Assembly (NCBI GenBank): GCA_949316495.1
Contig: OX439000.1
Location: 74,034,570-74,098,569, forward strand
Direction: 5' to 3'
Length of the DNA stretch: 64,000 nt
DNA from: Amphiduros pacificus
Lineage: Eukaryota > Annelida > Polychaeta > Phyllodocida > Hesionidae
Positions 22,801 to 34,105 of the stretch are shown one piece after another (position 1 is the first letter of the stretch; each line of letters starts with the position of its first letter). The notes under the pieces are model-generated. The model was not told where the DNA came from, searched no databases, and saw only the letters and a list, made by a program, of their open reading frames with translations. Position numbers and translations under genes: made by a program.

Positions 22801-25800
22801 TTTTGGGGCATTTCGCCATTTATCTTAAAAGGTATGTCACAGTTTTGCTCAAATGACAATTTTCAAATAACAATTCACGATATATCTCTTGAAACAGTTA
22901 AGACTTTATTAATCATATAGCAAAGGGTAAAAAATATATTGATACCCCATCGCTGAGAGGAGGGCACAAACGGCCCTAGAACTCAATAAATATAAGGCTA
23001 TACGACTATGCACTGTACAGTTACAAGAAAGATTTCTTTAAGAAAAGAAACCACAATGTACTGTGAACACTAGAAATTTATTTCCCCCAAATCTTTTAGA
23101 ATTTCAATTTGTGTGATCTTGAGTTAATATGGGTATACGCATTTGTGCATGTACGCATATATATGTGCATAAATGCGTGTGTATAAATGCGTGTGCGTAC
23201 ATATGCGTATGCAATATCAATCTTGTTGAAGTTTGAACAAAATCAGATATTTAGGATGACTTTTGACAAGACGATCAGGAAGGAAATTCACCCAAAAGAA
23301 AAGCAGACTAAAATAGCAAAGACAAGTTCATAACCTCAATTTTATGCAATATCTTCTCAATTTACCAATATTTGGACGTTTTTGTTTCAGAATGGACACA
23401 GGATAGCTTTGACCACCTCTGCTCTCCAAGAAGGAAACGAGAATAACAAGCTCCAATAACAGGAAAGGTTGAAAAGTTGATCCATGATCATATCATTTTT
23501 GAAAATTATTGAAATTATTCTCTGAATATTTAAGAAAACTTACATAGCCAAGAAATATATTATCTTTTTTCTATTTGTAGAGGTAAAGTGTCAATTTAGT
23601 GACATGATAAAGGTTTGCCTGTATAATTACATATTGCCTGTATAATTACATATTGAGAGGGATAAATGGTGTATTTACCTTATCGAGTGTAAGGGTTGCA
23701 CTCTCTCCACCATAGTATGTGTTGCGGTCCAGATGCAATACTTTCTTACCATTCTGAGATAACATGCCACTGAGAATGCATTCCTGTATAAAGAAACAAT
23801 AATATATCTCATATAAATCTGTCAATTTGGTTTAGAAATTTTCAAGAAGCTGGATTATGACGTGTTATTCCCATAAACGATAATATCAGACTTTGAACGG
23901 AAATGGAACTCGAGTGGGCCCAATTTCAAGGTTATTACATATATATTAAAAAAGCATGAACGTGATCAGAGAGGAAGTGTGGCGAGAAATGCTGTATGTG
24001 GTATTGGTCGAGTTCAAATTCGCCACTGATAAAAGGGTGCGATCTCGCTATTGCGTTTTACGTTGCCCTCTGGTGGACGCTAGACAAGTCCCCACTTCAG
24101 TTTTATTTTGCAAGTTTATGCAATGGTTTGCATAATATGTACATGAGGAATAGAGTGGTTTTCACTCATTTTTTGTCAGAATTATGATAGATATGAAATA
24201 TTACCCACAATATGCCTATATTTCTGCATTAGAGCTTAGTTTTGAAACATCAGCAATTTGATCTAATTATTGACCTAATTATTGATGGGAGGTCCAACAA
24301 AGTTTTTGCACAAAGGAGCCTTCACAGATAAATCTCAAAACATTATTTAGACAGCTAAACGAGTGTGAGACAGCTGCATGAGAGATAGTTGCACCAGTGA
24401 GAGACAGTTGCATAGGTGAGGCAGCTGTACAGGTGAGATATAGTTACAAACAGTATGTGACAGTTACAACAATGAGAGATAAATAGCTGCATCAGTGAGA
24501 GATAGTTACAACAGTGAGAGACAGCTGAATAAATGAGAGACAGCTGCACATGGGAGAGACAGCTGTACAAGTGAAAGACAGTTAAAACAATGATAGATAG
24601 CTGCATAAGTGAGAGATTGCTGCACCAGTGAGATACAGCTGCATAGGTGAGGCTGCTGCACAGGTGAGAGATAGTTAGATAAATAGCTGCATCAGTGAGA
24701 GATAGTAAGAGATAGTTACAACAGTGAGAGGCAGCTGCATAAGTGAGAGATAGCTGTACAAGGTAGAGACAGCTGCATAAGTGAGACATAGTTACAACAG
24801 TGAGAGACAGTTATAACAGAGGGATAGCTGCACATGTGAGAGACAACTGCATCAGCAAGAGATAGCTGTACAAGCGAGAGATAGCTGCATATGTGATAGA
24901 TAGCTGTACAAGTGAGAGATAGTTACAACAGTGAGCGATAGCTGTGCAAGTGAGAGATAGTTAAAACAGTGGCAGACAGTTAAAACAGTGACAGACAGTT
25001 ATAGCAGTGAGAGACAGTTATAGCAGGGAGAGATAGCTGCACAAATGAGAGACAGCTGCATAAGTGAGACAGCTGTACAAGGGAGAGACAGCTGCATAAG
25101 TGAGAGATAGCTACAACAGTGTAATACAGCATCCCTTCCCAGCCGAAGGCACTTGTGGTGGTAACAAAACCCATGTTACTGGCAAAATCACGTGATAGGG
25201 GTAACCAAGTTCTGAAAGAACTAGCAAGTGTTGATGTTTAAAAAAATCAAGCTTGCACACTTGCAACAGGAGAAAATAAAGTTTAGACTGGATTTCGACA
25301 AATCATGATTTAGGTTTAGTAAAAACAAATCATTCTCAACAAAATCTTGAAGCAAACTTGAACTAAATGAGATTTCAGCTCTTCCAGCAAATCCAAATCA
25401 CTTTTCAATCGACCATGTTTTCAATGATTAAGTGCCATCTGATGGTGGAAACAGGAAAAACAGGATCAAAACATGGCTGCCATGGACCGATAATACGAAT
25501 AAGCTTCATAGACTTACGGCTTAATCATCTTGAAGCCTCGAACATCTAGCCCTAAAGGCAAAACAAACGCGAGCGAAAAACATAACAGCTGTACTTAACA
25601 ATAAAGGCCCCTTTCATACCAGGCCTGTGACTTAACTGTGTATATTATTAACTGCATAATGTAAAGGGGCCCTTAGGAGGGATATTAATTCTGAATTTTC
25701 TAATCTGGCTAATTGGACTAATATATGCTATTAGAGAAAAAAGATGCTCCTTTTAAATGACAAGGAACTGTACAATGCCCAGAGAAATCAAAATAATACC

Positions 25801-26328
25801 TCTCTGAGGACTTCACAATATAATCATTTCTCTTAGTTCTGGAAGAAAATAAAAATTGCATGTGAAAATATCACTGCTCAAATTCCTCTCCTGGAAGGTT
25901 TACTCCCCCTGACCTCTGAAGAGATATTCAACTTGTCCGGAAAGTGGCAAATAAGTCATGTGGTACTATACTGACTTGGCTTCTTGTTGTCGTCATAAAC
26001 ATCATAAGCTACATCATAAGCTACATCATAAGCTACATCATAAGCTACATCATAAGCTACATTGTCATCATAAACCAATCACTGCAATATCAGCTAACAG
26101 CACGATTGGCCGCATTTCTTTAGACCAGTATCCGACCTGATCTATTTATCAAAATGAAAGGATAGAGCCACTTTTCAAGGTACAATATGATATCCTATAT
26201 GTTTGTCTTGATAAAGCCGACACAGAGAACTACTACCATCAAACACTGCCAATACATAGACATAATTTTGAACACATATCTACCTTTAGCCCAGTGCCAA
26301 GAACAATAACATCATATTCTTCATCCAT
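17281..26328 (-). CDS. divergent Rab GDP-dissociation-inhibitor-like protein, 11 exons
   Basis: Rab GDIs extract GDP-bound prenylated Rab GTPases from membranes and hold them in the cytosol. Eleven exons with consistent phases give about 461 codons (GDIs are usually about 447). Conserved GDI blocks in order are [15 protein letters not shown], then [19 protein letters not shown] (the family's Rab-binding Tyr39 is kept), [28 protein letters not shown]-like text ([20 protein letters not shown]), and the C-terminal [20 protein letters not shown]. Arg240, Thr248 and Met250 of the Rab platform are present, but Glu233 is Gln. The segment normally reading GRGRDWNVDLIPKFL is replaced by a weakly similar one (exon 3), and exon 10 adds about 30 residues. 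Every junction uses GT-AG. It resembles GDI more than Rab escort protein. It is a working but diverged paralogue or a decaying copy; I cannot tell which without orthologues. Confidence 0.85.
17535..17694 (-). CDS. GDI-like exon 10 (carries an insertion)
   Basis: Acceptor CCTTCTTTCAGCAG (tandem NAGNAG), donor TCG|GTATAA. The phase fits exons 9 and 11. The second half, [18 protein letters not shown], lines up with GDI's KFVSISDLYEPTDDGS. The first half, about 30 residues from [20 protein letters not shown], has no counterpart in ordinary GDIs. The exact boundaries are less certain than those of exons 4 to 9. Confidence 0.55.
17860..17912. repeat. two-copy 26-bp tandem repeat
   Basis: AATTTCTGGCTGTCCAATGTG occurs twice back to back (the first copy slightly altered) in the intron between GDI-like exons 9 and 10. 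Confidence 0.6.
17964..18107. mobile_element. 144-bp MITE with GGCGGATCC ends
   Basis: The ends are inverted, CAGGGGCGGATCCAGG against CCTGGATCCGCCACTT, and are flanked by TACGAT on both sides (17958-17963 and 18108-18113). The interior is GC-rich with G and C runs that fold back (GGGGGCTTCAGCCCCC). It lies in a GDI-like intron. No coding. The GGGGCGGATCC terminus is familiar from MITEs in many animals; I do not assign a superfamily firmly. Confidence 0.75.
19150..19294 (-). CDS. GDI-like exon 9
   Basis: Reads [20 protein letters not shown], then [20 protein letters not shown] and ILGNIVE. It matches GDI's YVCMISSAHNVAAQGKYIAI and TTVETADPEKEIEPALELL. Donor GGAAAA|GTAAGA, phase 2. Confidence 0.9.
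19504..19609 (-). CDS. GDI-like exon 8
   Basis: Reads [20 protein letters not shown] then [15 protein letters not shown]. It matches the GDI stretch [20 protein letters not shown] closely. Acceptor TTCTGTAG, donor AATG|GTAAGC, phase 1. Confidence 0.92.
19789..19866. repeat. (AT)n microsatellite
   Basis: Perfect AT dinucleotide run of about 78 bp in the intron between GDI-like exons 7 and 8. Confidence 0.97.
19941..20112 (-). CDS. GDI-like exon 7
   Basis: Completes Arg240 across the junction, then [20 protein letters not shown] and [20 protein letters not shown]. This is the second sequence-conserved region of GDI/REP proteins, with Thr248 and Met250 kept. Donor AAG|GTACAA. Confidence 0.92.
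20434..20524. repeat. 30-bp tandem repeat, 3 copies
   Basis: GTGCCAGACTGACAATCTGG followed by AGCAATCTG is repeated three times in the GDI-like intron between exons 6 and 7. Confidence 0.9.
20758..20889 (-). CDS. GDI-like exon 6
   Basis: Includes [15 protein letters not shown] and [19 protein letters not shown]. The Rab-platform Glu of the usual GLGELP is Gln here. Acceptor TTTTGCAG, donor AG|GTAGGA, phase 2. Confidence 0.9.
21130..21160. other. perfect 13-bp hairpin in an intron
   Basis: TCAGCATGACTAC and GTAGTCATGCTGA are exact complements separated by CCCAT. Partial copies of the stem word (GGTAGTCA) lie upstream at about 21094 and 21114. Confidence 0.75.
21259..21457 (-). CDS. GDI-like exon 5
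   Basis: Includes [33 protein letters not shown] and [10 protein letters not shown], matching the GDI helical domain (KRRFRKFLVYV; TTMRDVYKKFDL; GHALALYRTDD). Acceptor TATTTGCAG, donor AA|GTAAGT, phase 2. Confidence 0.88.
22200..22430 (+). mobile_element. 3' end of a non-LTR retrotransposon (LINE fragment)
   Basis: One frame reads [20 protein letters not shown], then [20 protein letters not shown], like the very C-terminus of LINE reverse transcriptases (PxLWNxLPxxxR). It passes into an ATT-rich tail (TATCATTATTGTAATTATTA). It lies antisense in the GDI-like intron between exons 4 and 5. Confidence 0.6.
22548..22688 (-). CDS. GDI-like exon 4
   Basis: Reads [20 protein letters not shown], then [20 protein letters not shown] and QETIAS. 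It corresponds to the family's LVKMLLFTEVTRYLDFKVIE and the strand after it. Acceptor ATATTTCAG, donor GTG|GTAAGA. Confidence 0.85.
23366..23450 (-). CDS. GDI-like exon 3 (highly diverged)
   Basis: Translates as [20 protein letters not shown] then LKQKRPNI, ending in phase 1. It occupies the place of the family's RGRDWNVDLIPKFLMANG stretch, and the join with exon 4 (NI-G-PMVKIL) keeps length and frame with ANGQLVKML. Only a few residues match the consensus, so the exon is supported mainly by position, phase and splice sites. Confidence 0.5.
23679..23783 (-). CDS. GDI-like exon 2
   Basis: Acceptor TTTATACAG, donor AAG|GTAAAT, phase 0 to 0. It reads [20 protein letters not shown] and then [15 protein letters not shown], the strongest GDI signature in the gene. 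Confidence 0.92.
23955..25156. mobile_element. minisatellite-bearing mobile element, copy 1
   Basis: Begins CATGAACGTGATCAGAGAG and ends CAGCCGAAGGCACTTGT. In between, about 24360-25120, are roughly 40 units of 19 bp built on AGCTGCACAAGTGAGAGAC and AGTTACAACAGTGAGAGAT. The element at 39110-39716 has the same start, an equivalent short leader (ATTCGCCACTGATA) and the same end around the same unit. It lies in intron 1 of the GDI-like gene. Class unknown; no coding. Confidence 0.7.
25157..25990. other. GDI-like intron 1 remainder
   Basis: AT-rich intronic sequence between the minisatellite element and exon 1. No exon or element boundary recognised. Confidence 0.4.
25991..26062. repeat. 12-bp minisatellite, about 6 copies
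   Basis: ATCATAAGCTAC is repeated in tandem within GDI-like intron 1. Confidence 0.95.
26284..26328 (-). CDS. GDI-like exon 1 (start codon)
   Basis: Encodes [15 protein letters not shown], the FAD/NAD-fold first strand and glycine loop common to GDI and REP proteins. The start matches the family's usual N-terminus exactly, and the donor is AAG|GTAGAT (phase 0). A TA microsatellite lies only about 90 bp upstream. Confidence 0.88.
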
Positions 26329-26412
26329 TGCTGTACCTGACCGATTCAATATAATAACACTTTTCAGTCCAGTGAATTAATCCAAATGCAATGACAAGAA
26401 CAGGTACAAATA

Positions 26413-26416
<4 letters not shown>

Positions 26417-26492
<76 letters not shown>
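26417..26492. repeat. (TA)n microsatellite
   Basis: About 75 bp of TA dinucleotides, just upstream of the GDI-like first coding exon. Confidence 0.97.
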
Positions 26493-26496
<4 letters not shown>

Positions 26497-26913
26497 GAAG
26501 CTGTTACAGATATGAGGTACTGGAGGTATTTTTGTCAAACCTCATTATGGGGTACCATCTCATACCTTATTGTGTGTGACAGGAGAGTGCCATCTGGTGT
26601 TAATAATGAAATTGATTTACATACCTCACAAATCTAACATTCATATCAATGGTGCTAATGCCATTATCCACCACTAGGGCACTTATTACTACATGTGACA
26701 CTAGATGGCAGTGATTTATATAGTTATTGCCTGGTTGTATAAATATGCTTCTCAGACATGTTTGTTCAAAAAGGCCTTGTACAGGTTACTTATGTAACTG
26801 TGACTAAGCAGCTGCACTATGAAGAGTGGGGTATTTTATATGCCTCACAGTACGTCAATGCCCCACAAGACAGGTCTGAGATTGGTAAAAACCCCATATC
26901 TGATACAATCTCT

Positions 26914-26916
<3 letters not shown>

Positions 26917-26980
<64 letters not shown>
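26917..26980. repeat. (TA)n microsatellite
   Basis: Second long TA run, about 500 bp from the first. Confidence 0.97.
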
Positions 26981-26982
<2 letters not shown>

Positions 26983-27186
26983 TAGCTACTGACTCAATAT
27001 ACACATAAATAGCTGCGATATCATATGCTAGGAGTATGCAATATTTATTAAAGCCTGTGAATTGAAATGTATCCATAATTATCTGTATCAATAATTAAAA
27101 CACTTATTCTAGATCATAACAACACATGAATGTAATCTTGATCTGGAATAAAAAAGCAGGCTTTAATCAATAGTTCTAGAATGCCC

Positions 27187-27245
27187 CCCCCCCAAAAAAA
27201 AAAAAAGAAAAAAAAAGAAAAAAAAAGAAAAAAAAAAGAAAAAGA
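27187..27245. repeat. A-rich (AAAAAAG)n tract
   Basis: A run of C followed by A6-7G units. Simple sequence, possibly the tail of an old retroposon. Confidence 0.85.
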
Positions 27246-28280
27246 AATTTATCACTGCTTCAGCCAGGCAGGAAAGAAATATCATTTCCAATAGAGTGTG
27301 CTGAAATAATGTTTCCTGCTCTGTTCGTGCACATATGGCTGAAACATGATTATTTGCTGTCCAATATTAAGTCTGGGAAGTCATGCACGAATCGGGTCAC
27401 CATTAATATTTATGTCATCAACGGGTGAATGGATTTTCAGATGATATATATAGACGTTAAATTATATAACCAGACGGCCCACACTCATTAAACAAATATA
27501 TGAAAAACTTCATCATTCATTTTATTTGGGCCTGTTATGAAAATTGGTAAGGATCCCTCGTTGCCTAAAACAATCCACTAGCCATTTGCATGTATACATG
27601 TCTTGAAGCTGGCTGCAGTGTACTTGGTGTCAATATGTATTTGGTAGTTAAGAGAACTGAAGCAGATCTCGATCAGCTTACAGTCGCCTTATTGTCAGTG
27701 CTTTGAGAGCTTGGCTACCAGTTTCATAACCTAATGTACCTAATACGTGCGTATCCGTTTGCCGATATTTTCAACGTTTAAATCTCCGATGCTGGTTCCA
27801 TACCAAAGAATTCCCTTTTAAAGTTGGGTATTTTCTCTTGAGGGAATAACATGTCATGTAATAAATAGACAAAACATAAATATCTGAATATGCAATATCT
27901 ATAATAATCATATTATGGTGATCAAATATTCATGAAAACCAACGCAATGATACAAGATTGTTTGCCATCTAATGTTCAGGGATGGGGGAGCTCTGAACTA
28001 ATCTGTGCAGTAAATCTGAACCAATCTGTGCAGTAAATCTGAACCAATCTGGTCGTCATTCTGGTCGTCAAAAGTGTGTACAATGCTCCCAGGGAGTGGG
28101 ACATGGTTCAGCTGATATGACGTCATTTTCCCATGCTAAAGGTTTGGTGTTCGAATCTGAGAAGCGACAGGTACTTCTTTCATGTTGAAGATGAAATCTT
28201 CATTTGTGTGTTTTATTTGAGCGATATGCACGTCAAAACATCTAGAATTAAATTGGTCTAACAACTAGAATTTTAATAAT

Positions 28281-28375
28281 TGTGGTGCAAGAGTTTTCAT
28301 ACCCTTAGCTAATAAATAGTAATAATGTATATATAGACATATTTGCTTTGCAGACAGCTCATGACATTTACCCCT
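28281..28375 (+). repeat. dispersed repeat, copy 2
   Basis: GTGGTGCAAGAGTTTTCAT, a short AT palindromic zone and TTTGCAGACAGCTCATGA repeat the order seen at 4131-4250. Confidence 0.55.
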
Positions 28376-29446
28376 TTAAAAATATTGAGAGCTCAGAAAC
28401 GTTTGCAAAGAAACCGTAACGTTCAGGCTATAAAGCTGATTTAATCATGGATTTTAAACTTCGAATAAGTTGGCCACAAGGCCAACCTTGAGCATATGGT
28501 TAGAAATTGATGATAAAATGGTAAATACACAGAAATCATTCAAGAAACTTGTGAGCACAGGTACTTCTTCTCAGATAGCTTTATTTGTTTTGCCGCCAGG
28601 TGACAGCCCAAGAAATCATTCTCTACCACCAGGTGACAGCATTTAATGCATGTTCAAATTTCTCAATATTGCAATGATCAGTGAAAGGACAGTCACATAT
28701 TCGCAATGAGGTAGACTAAAATTAAGGGATGGGCAAACATTATTTTCTGGAGCATTCAAAAATATGTATGTGTAAAAACATACAATAAATAAACAAGTTT
28801 GAGACTGTTCCAAAAATATTGATGTCCAAACATGATCTAAATTTATCCATTTGGGAATCTTTTCCAGGTGGTGTTGCTCCAATCTGATTTTGCCACCTGA
28901 GGGCAGCACTGCACAGAAAAAATTCCACCAAGAATGTGTGAACATCAAGTCAAACTTGCTCAATGAGATTTTTTAGTTTTATCAAAATATATCATTCAAT
29001 AATTCAGACTGGTCATAAGGTTTTATAAAATGTCAAAATAAACCATAAAATGACTTAATTGGTCTAAACGGTTGTTCAAATGAATATGGCCTAATATAAT
29101 TTGTGTTTCCAACTATGACCCATAATCTCATGGATGCTGAGGTGCCTCATATATAAATACAGTGCCTTATATAACAGTTGCACTGGATGGCAAGAATGAA
29201 GGGACAATTATAGGATGAAGGATGGTGGGATGAAGACAAACTGTAAGAAGACAAACAGACCAGAACCGACAGACTGACGGCTGAGAAGTACTTCGATTTA
29301 AGTTACAGTTCCAGTTACTAAGCTCTGACTATTAATGTGTCTGAGACAATGGAAGATATGATATATAATATGGCACACAAACCACACAAATCATTTATTT
29401 CTCAATAGAAATATTACATCTCTTATTCTTGTGACCAGGAAATGTT

Positions 29447-32400
29447 CATGGATGCATGGAAATATCCTACTCACAAGAATACCCTGGGATGGAGGATATT
29501 GCAGAAGCCTGTCCTCCTGATGTATGGAAATATCCTACTCACAAGAATACCCTGGGATGGAGGATATTGCAGAAGCCTATCCTCCTGATGTATGGAAATA
29601 TCCTACTCACAACAATACCCTGGGATGGAGGATATTGCAGAAGCCTATCCTCCTGATGCATGGAAATATCCTACTCACAAGAATACCCTGGGATGGAGGA
29701 TATTGCAGAAGCCTGTCCTCCTGATGTATGGAAATATCCTACTCACAAGAATACCCTGGGATGGAGGATATTGCAGAAGCCTATCCTCCTGATGCCTGGA
29801 AATATCCTACTCACAAGAATACCCTGGGATGGAGGATATTGCAGAAGCCTATCCTCCTGATGCATGGAAACATCCTACTCACAAGAATACCCTGGGATGG
29901 AGGATATTGCAGAAGCCTATCCTCCTGATGCATGGAAACATCCTACTCACAAGAATACCCTGGGATGGAGGATATTGCAGAAGCCTATCCTCCTGATCCA
30001 TGGAAACATCCTACTCACAAGAATACCCTGGGATGGAGGATATTGCAGAAGCATATCCTCCTGATGTATGGAAACATCCTACTCACAAGAATACCCTGGG
30101 ATGGAGGATATTGCAGAAGCCTATCCTCCTGATGTATGGAAACATCCTACCCACAAGAATACCCTGGGATGGAGGATATTGCAGAAGCCTGTCCTCCTGA
30201 TGTATGGAAATATCCTACTCACAACAATACCCTGGGATGGAGGATATTGCAGAAGCCTGTCCTCCTGATGTATGGAAATACCCTTCTCGCAAGAATACCC
30301 TGGGATCGAGGATATTGCAGAAGCCTGTCCTCCTGATGTATGGAAATATCCTACTCACAAGAATAACCTGGGATGGAGGATATTGCAGAAGCCTGTCCTC
30401 CTGATGCATGAAAATATCCTACTCACAACAATACCCTGGGATGGAGGATATTGCAGAAGCCTGTCCTCCTGATGCATGAAAATATCCTACTCACAACAAT
30501 ACCCTGGGATGGAGGATATTGCAGAAGCCTATCCTCCTGATGCCTGGAAATATCCTACTCACAACAATACCCTGGGATGGAGGATATTGCAGAAGCCTAT
30601 CCTCCTGATGCCTGGAAACATCCTACTCACAAGAATACCCTGGGATGGAGGATATTGCAGAAGCCTATCCTCCTGATGCCTTGAAATATCCTACTCACAA
30701 CAATACCCTGGGATGGAGGATATTGCAGAAGCCTGTCCTCCTGATGCATGAAAATATCCTACTCACAACAATACCCTGGGATGGAGGATATTGCAGAAGC
30801 CTATCCTCCTGATGCCTGGAAATATCCTACTCACAACAATACCCTGGGATGGAGGATATTGCAGAAGCCTATCCTCCTGATGCCTGGAAACATCCTACTC
30901 ACAAGAATACCCTGGGATGGAGGATATTGCAGAAGCCTATCCTCCTGATGCCTTGAAATATCCTACTCACAACAATACCCTGGGATGGAGGATATTGCAG
31001 AAGCCTGTCCTCCTGATGCATGAAAATATCCTACTCACAACAATACCCTGGGATGGAGGATATTGCAGAAGCCTATCCTCCTGATGCCTGGAAATATCCT
31101 ACTCACAACAATACCCTGGGATGGAGGATATTGCAGAAGCCTATCCTCCTGATGCCTGGAAACATCCTACTCACAAGAATACCCTGGGATGGAGGATATT
31201 GCAGAAGCCTATCCTCCTGATGCCTTGAAATATCCTACTCACAACAATACCCTGGGATGGAGGATATTGCAGAAGCCTATCCTCCTGATGCCTGGAAACA
31301 TCCTACTCACAAGAATACCCTGGGATGGAGGATATTGCAGAAGCCTATCCTCCTGATGCCTTGAAATATCCTACTCACAACAATACCCTGGGATGGAGGA
31401 TATTGCAGAAGCCTATCCTCCTGATGCCTGGAAACATCCTACTCACAAGAATACCCTGGGATGGAGGATATTGCAGAAGCCTATCCTCCTGATGCCTTGA
31501 AATATCCTACTCACAACAATACCCTGGGATGGAGGATATTGCAGAAGCCTATCCTCCTGATGCCTTGAAATATCCTACTCACAACAATACCCTGGGATGG
31601 AGGATATTGCAGAAGCCTATCCTCCTGATGCCTTGAAATATCCTACTCACAACAATACCCTGGGATGGAGGATATTGCAGAAGCCTATCCTCCTGATGCC
31701 TTGAAATATCCTACTCACAACAATACCCTGGGATGGAGGATATTGCAGAAGCCTATCCTCCTGATGCCTGGAAATATCCTACTCACAAGAATACCCTGGG
31801 ATGGAGGATATTGCAGAAGCCTGTCCTCCTTATGTATGGAAATATCCTACTCACAACAATACCCTGGGATGGAGGATATTGCAGAAGCCTATCCTCCTGA
31901 TGCCTGGAAACATCCTACTCACAAGAATACCCTGGGATGGAGGATATTGCAGAAGCCTATCCTCCTGATGCCTTGAAATATCCTACTCACAACAATACCC
32001 TGGGATGGAGGATATTGCAGAAGCCTGTCCTCCTGATGCATGAAAATATCCTACTCACAACAATACCCTGGGATGGAGGATATTGCAGAAGCCTATCCTC
32101 CTGATGCCTGGAAATATCCTACTCACAACAATACCCTGGGATGGAGGATATTGCAGAAGCCTATCCTCCTGATGCCTGGAAACATCCTACTCACAAGAAT
32201 ACCCTGGGATGGAGGATATTGCAGAAGCCTATCCTCCTGATGCCTTGAAATATCCTACTCACAACAATACCCTGGGATGGAGGATATTGCAGAAGCCTAT
32301 CCTCCTGATGCCTGGAAACATCCTACTCACAAGAATACCCTGGGATGGAGGATATTGCAGAAGCCTATCCTCCTGATGCCTTGAAATATCCTACTCACAA

Positions 32401-34105
32401 CAATACCCTGGGATGGAGGATATTGCAGAAGCCTATCCTCCTGATGCCTGGAAACATCCTACTCACAAGAATACCCTGGGATGGAGGATATTGCAGAAGC
32501 CTATCCTCCTGATGCCTTGAAATATCCTACTCACAACAATACCCTGGGATGGAGGATATTGCAGAAGCCTATCCTCCTGATGCCTTGAAATATCCTACTC
32601 ACAACAATACCCTGGGATGGAGGATATTGCAGAAGCCTATCCTCCTGATGCCTTGAAATATCCTACTCACAACAATACCCTGGGATGGAGGATATTGCAG
32701 AAGCCTATCCTCCTGATGCCTTGAAATATCCTACTCACAACAATACCCTGGGATGGAGGATATTGCAGAAGCCTATCCTCCTGATGCCTTGAAATATCCT
32801 ACTCACAACAATACCCTGGGATGGAGGATATTGCAGAAGCCTGTCCTCCTGATGCATGAAAATATCCTACTCACAACAATACCCTGGGATGGAGGATATT
32901 GCAGAAGCCTATCCTCCTGATGCCTGGAAATATCCTACTTACAACAATACCCTGGGATGGAGGATATTGCAGAAGCCTATCCTCCTGATGCCTGGAAACA
33001 TCCTACTCACAAGAATACCCTGGGATGGAGGATATTGCAGAAGCATATCCTCCTTATGTATGGAAATATCCTTCTCACAAGAATACCCTGGGATGGAGGA
33101 TATTGCAGAAGCCTATCCTCCTTATGTATGGAAATATCCTACTTACAAGAATACCCTGGGATGGAGGATATTGCAGAAGCCTATCCTCCTTATGTATGGA
33201 AATATCCTACCCACAAGAATACCCTGGGATCGAGGATATTGCAGAAGCCTGTCCTCCTGATGTATGGAAATATCCTACTCACAAGAATACCCTGGGATGG
33301 AGGATATTGCAGAAGCCTATCCTCCTTATGTATGGAAATATCCTACTTACAAGAATACCCTGGGATGGAGGATATTGCAGAAGCATATCCTCCTTATGTA
33401 TGGAAATATCCTACCCACAAGAATACCCTGGGATGGAGGATATTGCAGAAGCCTGTCCTCCTGATGCATGGAAACATCCTACTCACAAGAATACCCTGGG
33501 ATGGAGGATATTGCAGAAGCCTATCCTCCTTATGTATGGAAATATCCTACCCACAAGAAAACTCTGGGATGGAGGATATTGCAGAAGCCTATCCTCCTGA
33601 TGCCTGGAAATATCCTACTCACAAGAATACCCTGGGATGGAGGATATTGCAGAAGCATATCCTCCTTATGTATGGATATATCCTACTTACAAGAATACCC
33701 TGGGATGGAGGATATTGCAGAAGCCTGTCCTCCTGATGCATGGAAACATCCTACTCACAAGAATACCCTGGGATGGAGGATATTGCAGAAGCCTATCCTC
33801 CTTATGTATGGAAATATCCTACCCACAAGAAAACTCTGGGATGGAGGATATTGCAGAAGCCTATCCTCCTGATGCCTGGAAATATCCTACTCACAAGAAT
33901 ACCCTGGGATGGAGGATATTGCAGAAGCCTATCCTCCTGATGTATGGAAATATCCTACCCACAAGAATACCCTGGGATGGAGGATATTGCAGAAGCCTAT
34001 CCTCCTGATCCATGGAAATATCCTACTCACAAGAATACCCTGGGATGGAGGATATTGCAGAAGCCTATCCTCCTGATGCCTGGAAATATCCTACCCACAA
34101 GAATC
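29447..34105. repeat. 68-bp minisatellite, about 68 copies (4.66 kb)
   Basis: The unit is GATGCCTGGAAATATCCTAC, TCACAAGAATACCCTGGGAT, GGAGGATATTGCAGAAGCCT, ATCCTCCT. Variants at a few sites (GCATGG, GTATGG, GCCTTG; AAGAAT or AACAAT) recur in order: a 272-bp (four-unit) pattern at 30476, 30748 and 31020, and a block repeated at 1020 bp (31020 against 32040). The left and right edges hold the more diverged GTATGG units; the middle is most homogeneous. Since 68 is not a multiple of three, frames close after three units; none looks coding. Confidence 0.97.

Larger units (their letters stand above)
26981..29446. other. upstream/intergenic region of the GDI-like gene
   Basis: AT-rich, with an A-rich microsatellite (27187-27245), a tandem TGAACCAATCTGTGCAGTAA pair (about 28000-28045) and dispersed repeat copy 2. 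An open minus frame at 28643-28963 has no splice sites or recognisable motif. No promoter could be pinned down. Confidence 0.4.

Noticed and set aside
24355-25174. Cys/Ser/Leu-rich minus frames (and similar at 39096-39740) resembling membrane proteins
   Set aside because: They are translations of the 19-bp minisatellite carried by the mobile element.
28643-28963. 106-codon minus frame
   Set aside because: No splice sites or recognised motif, and AT-rich composition; probably chance.
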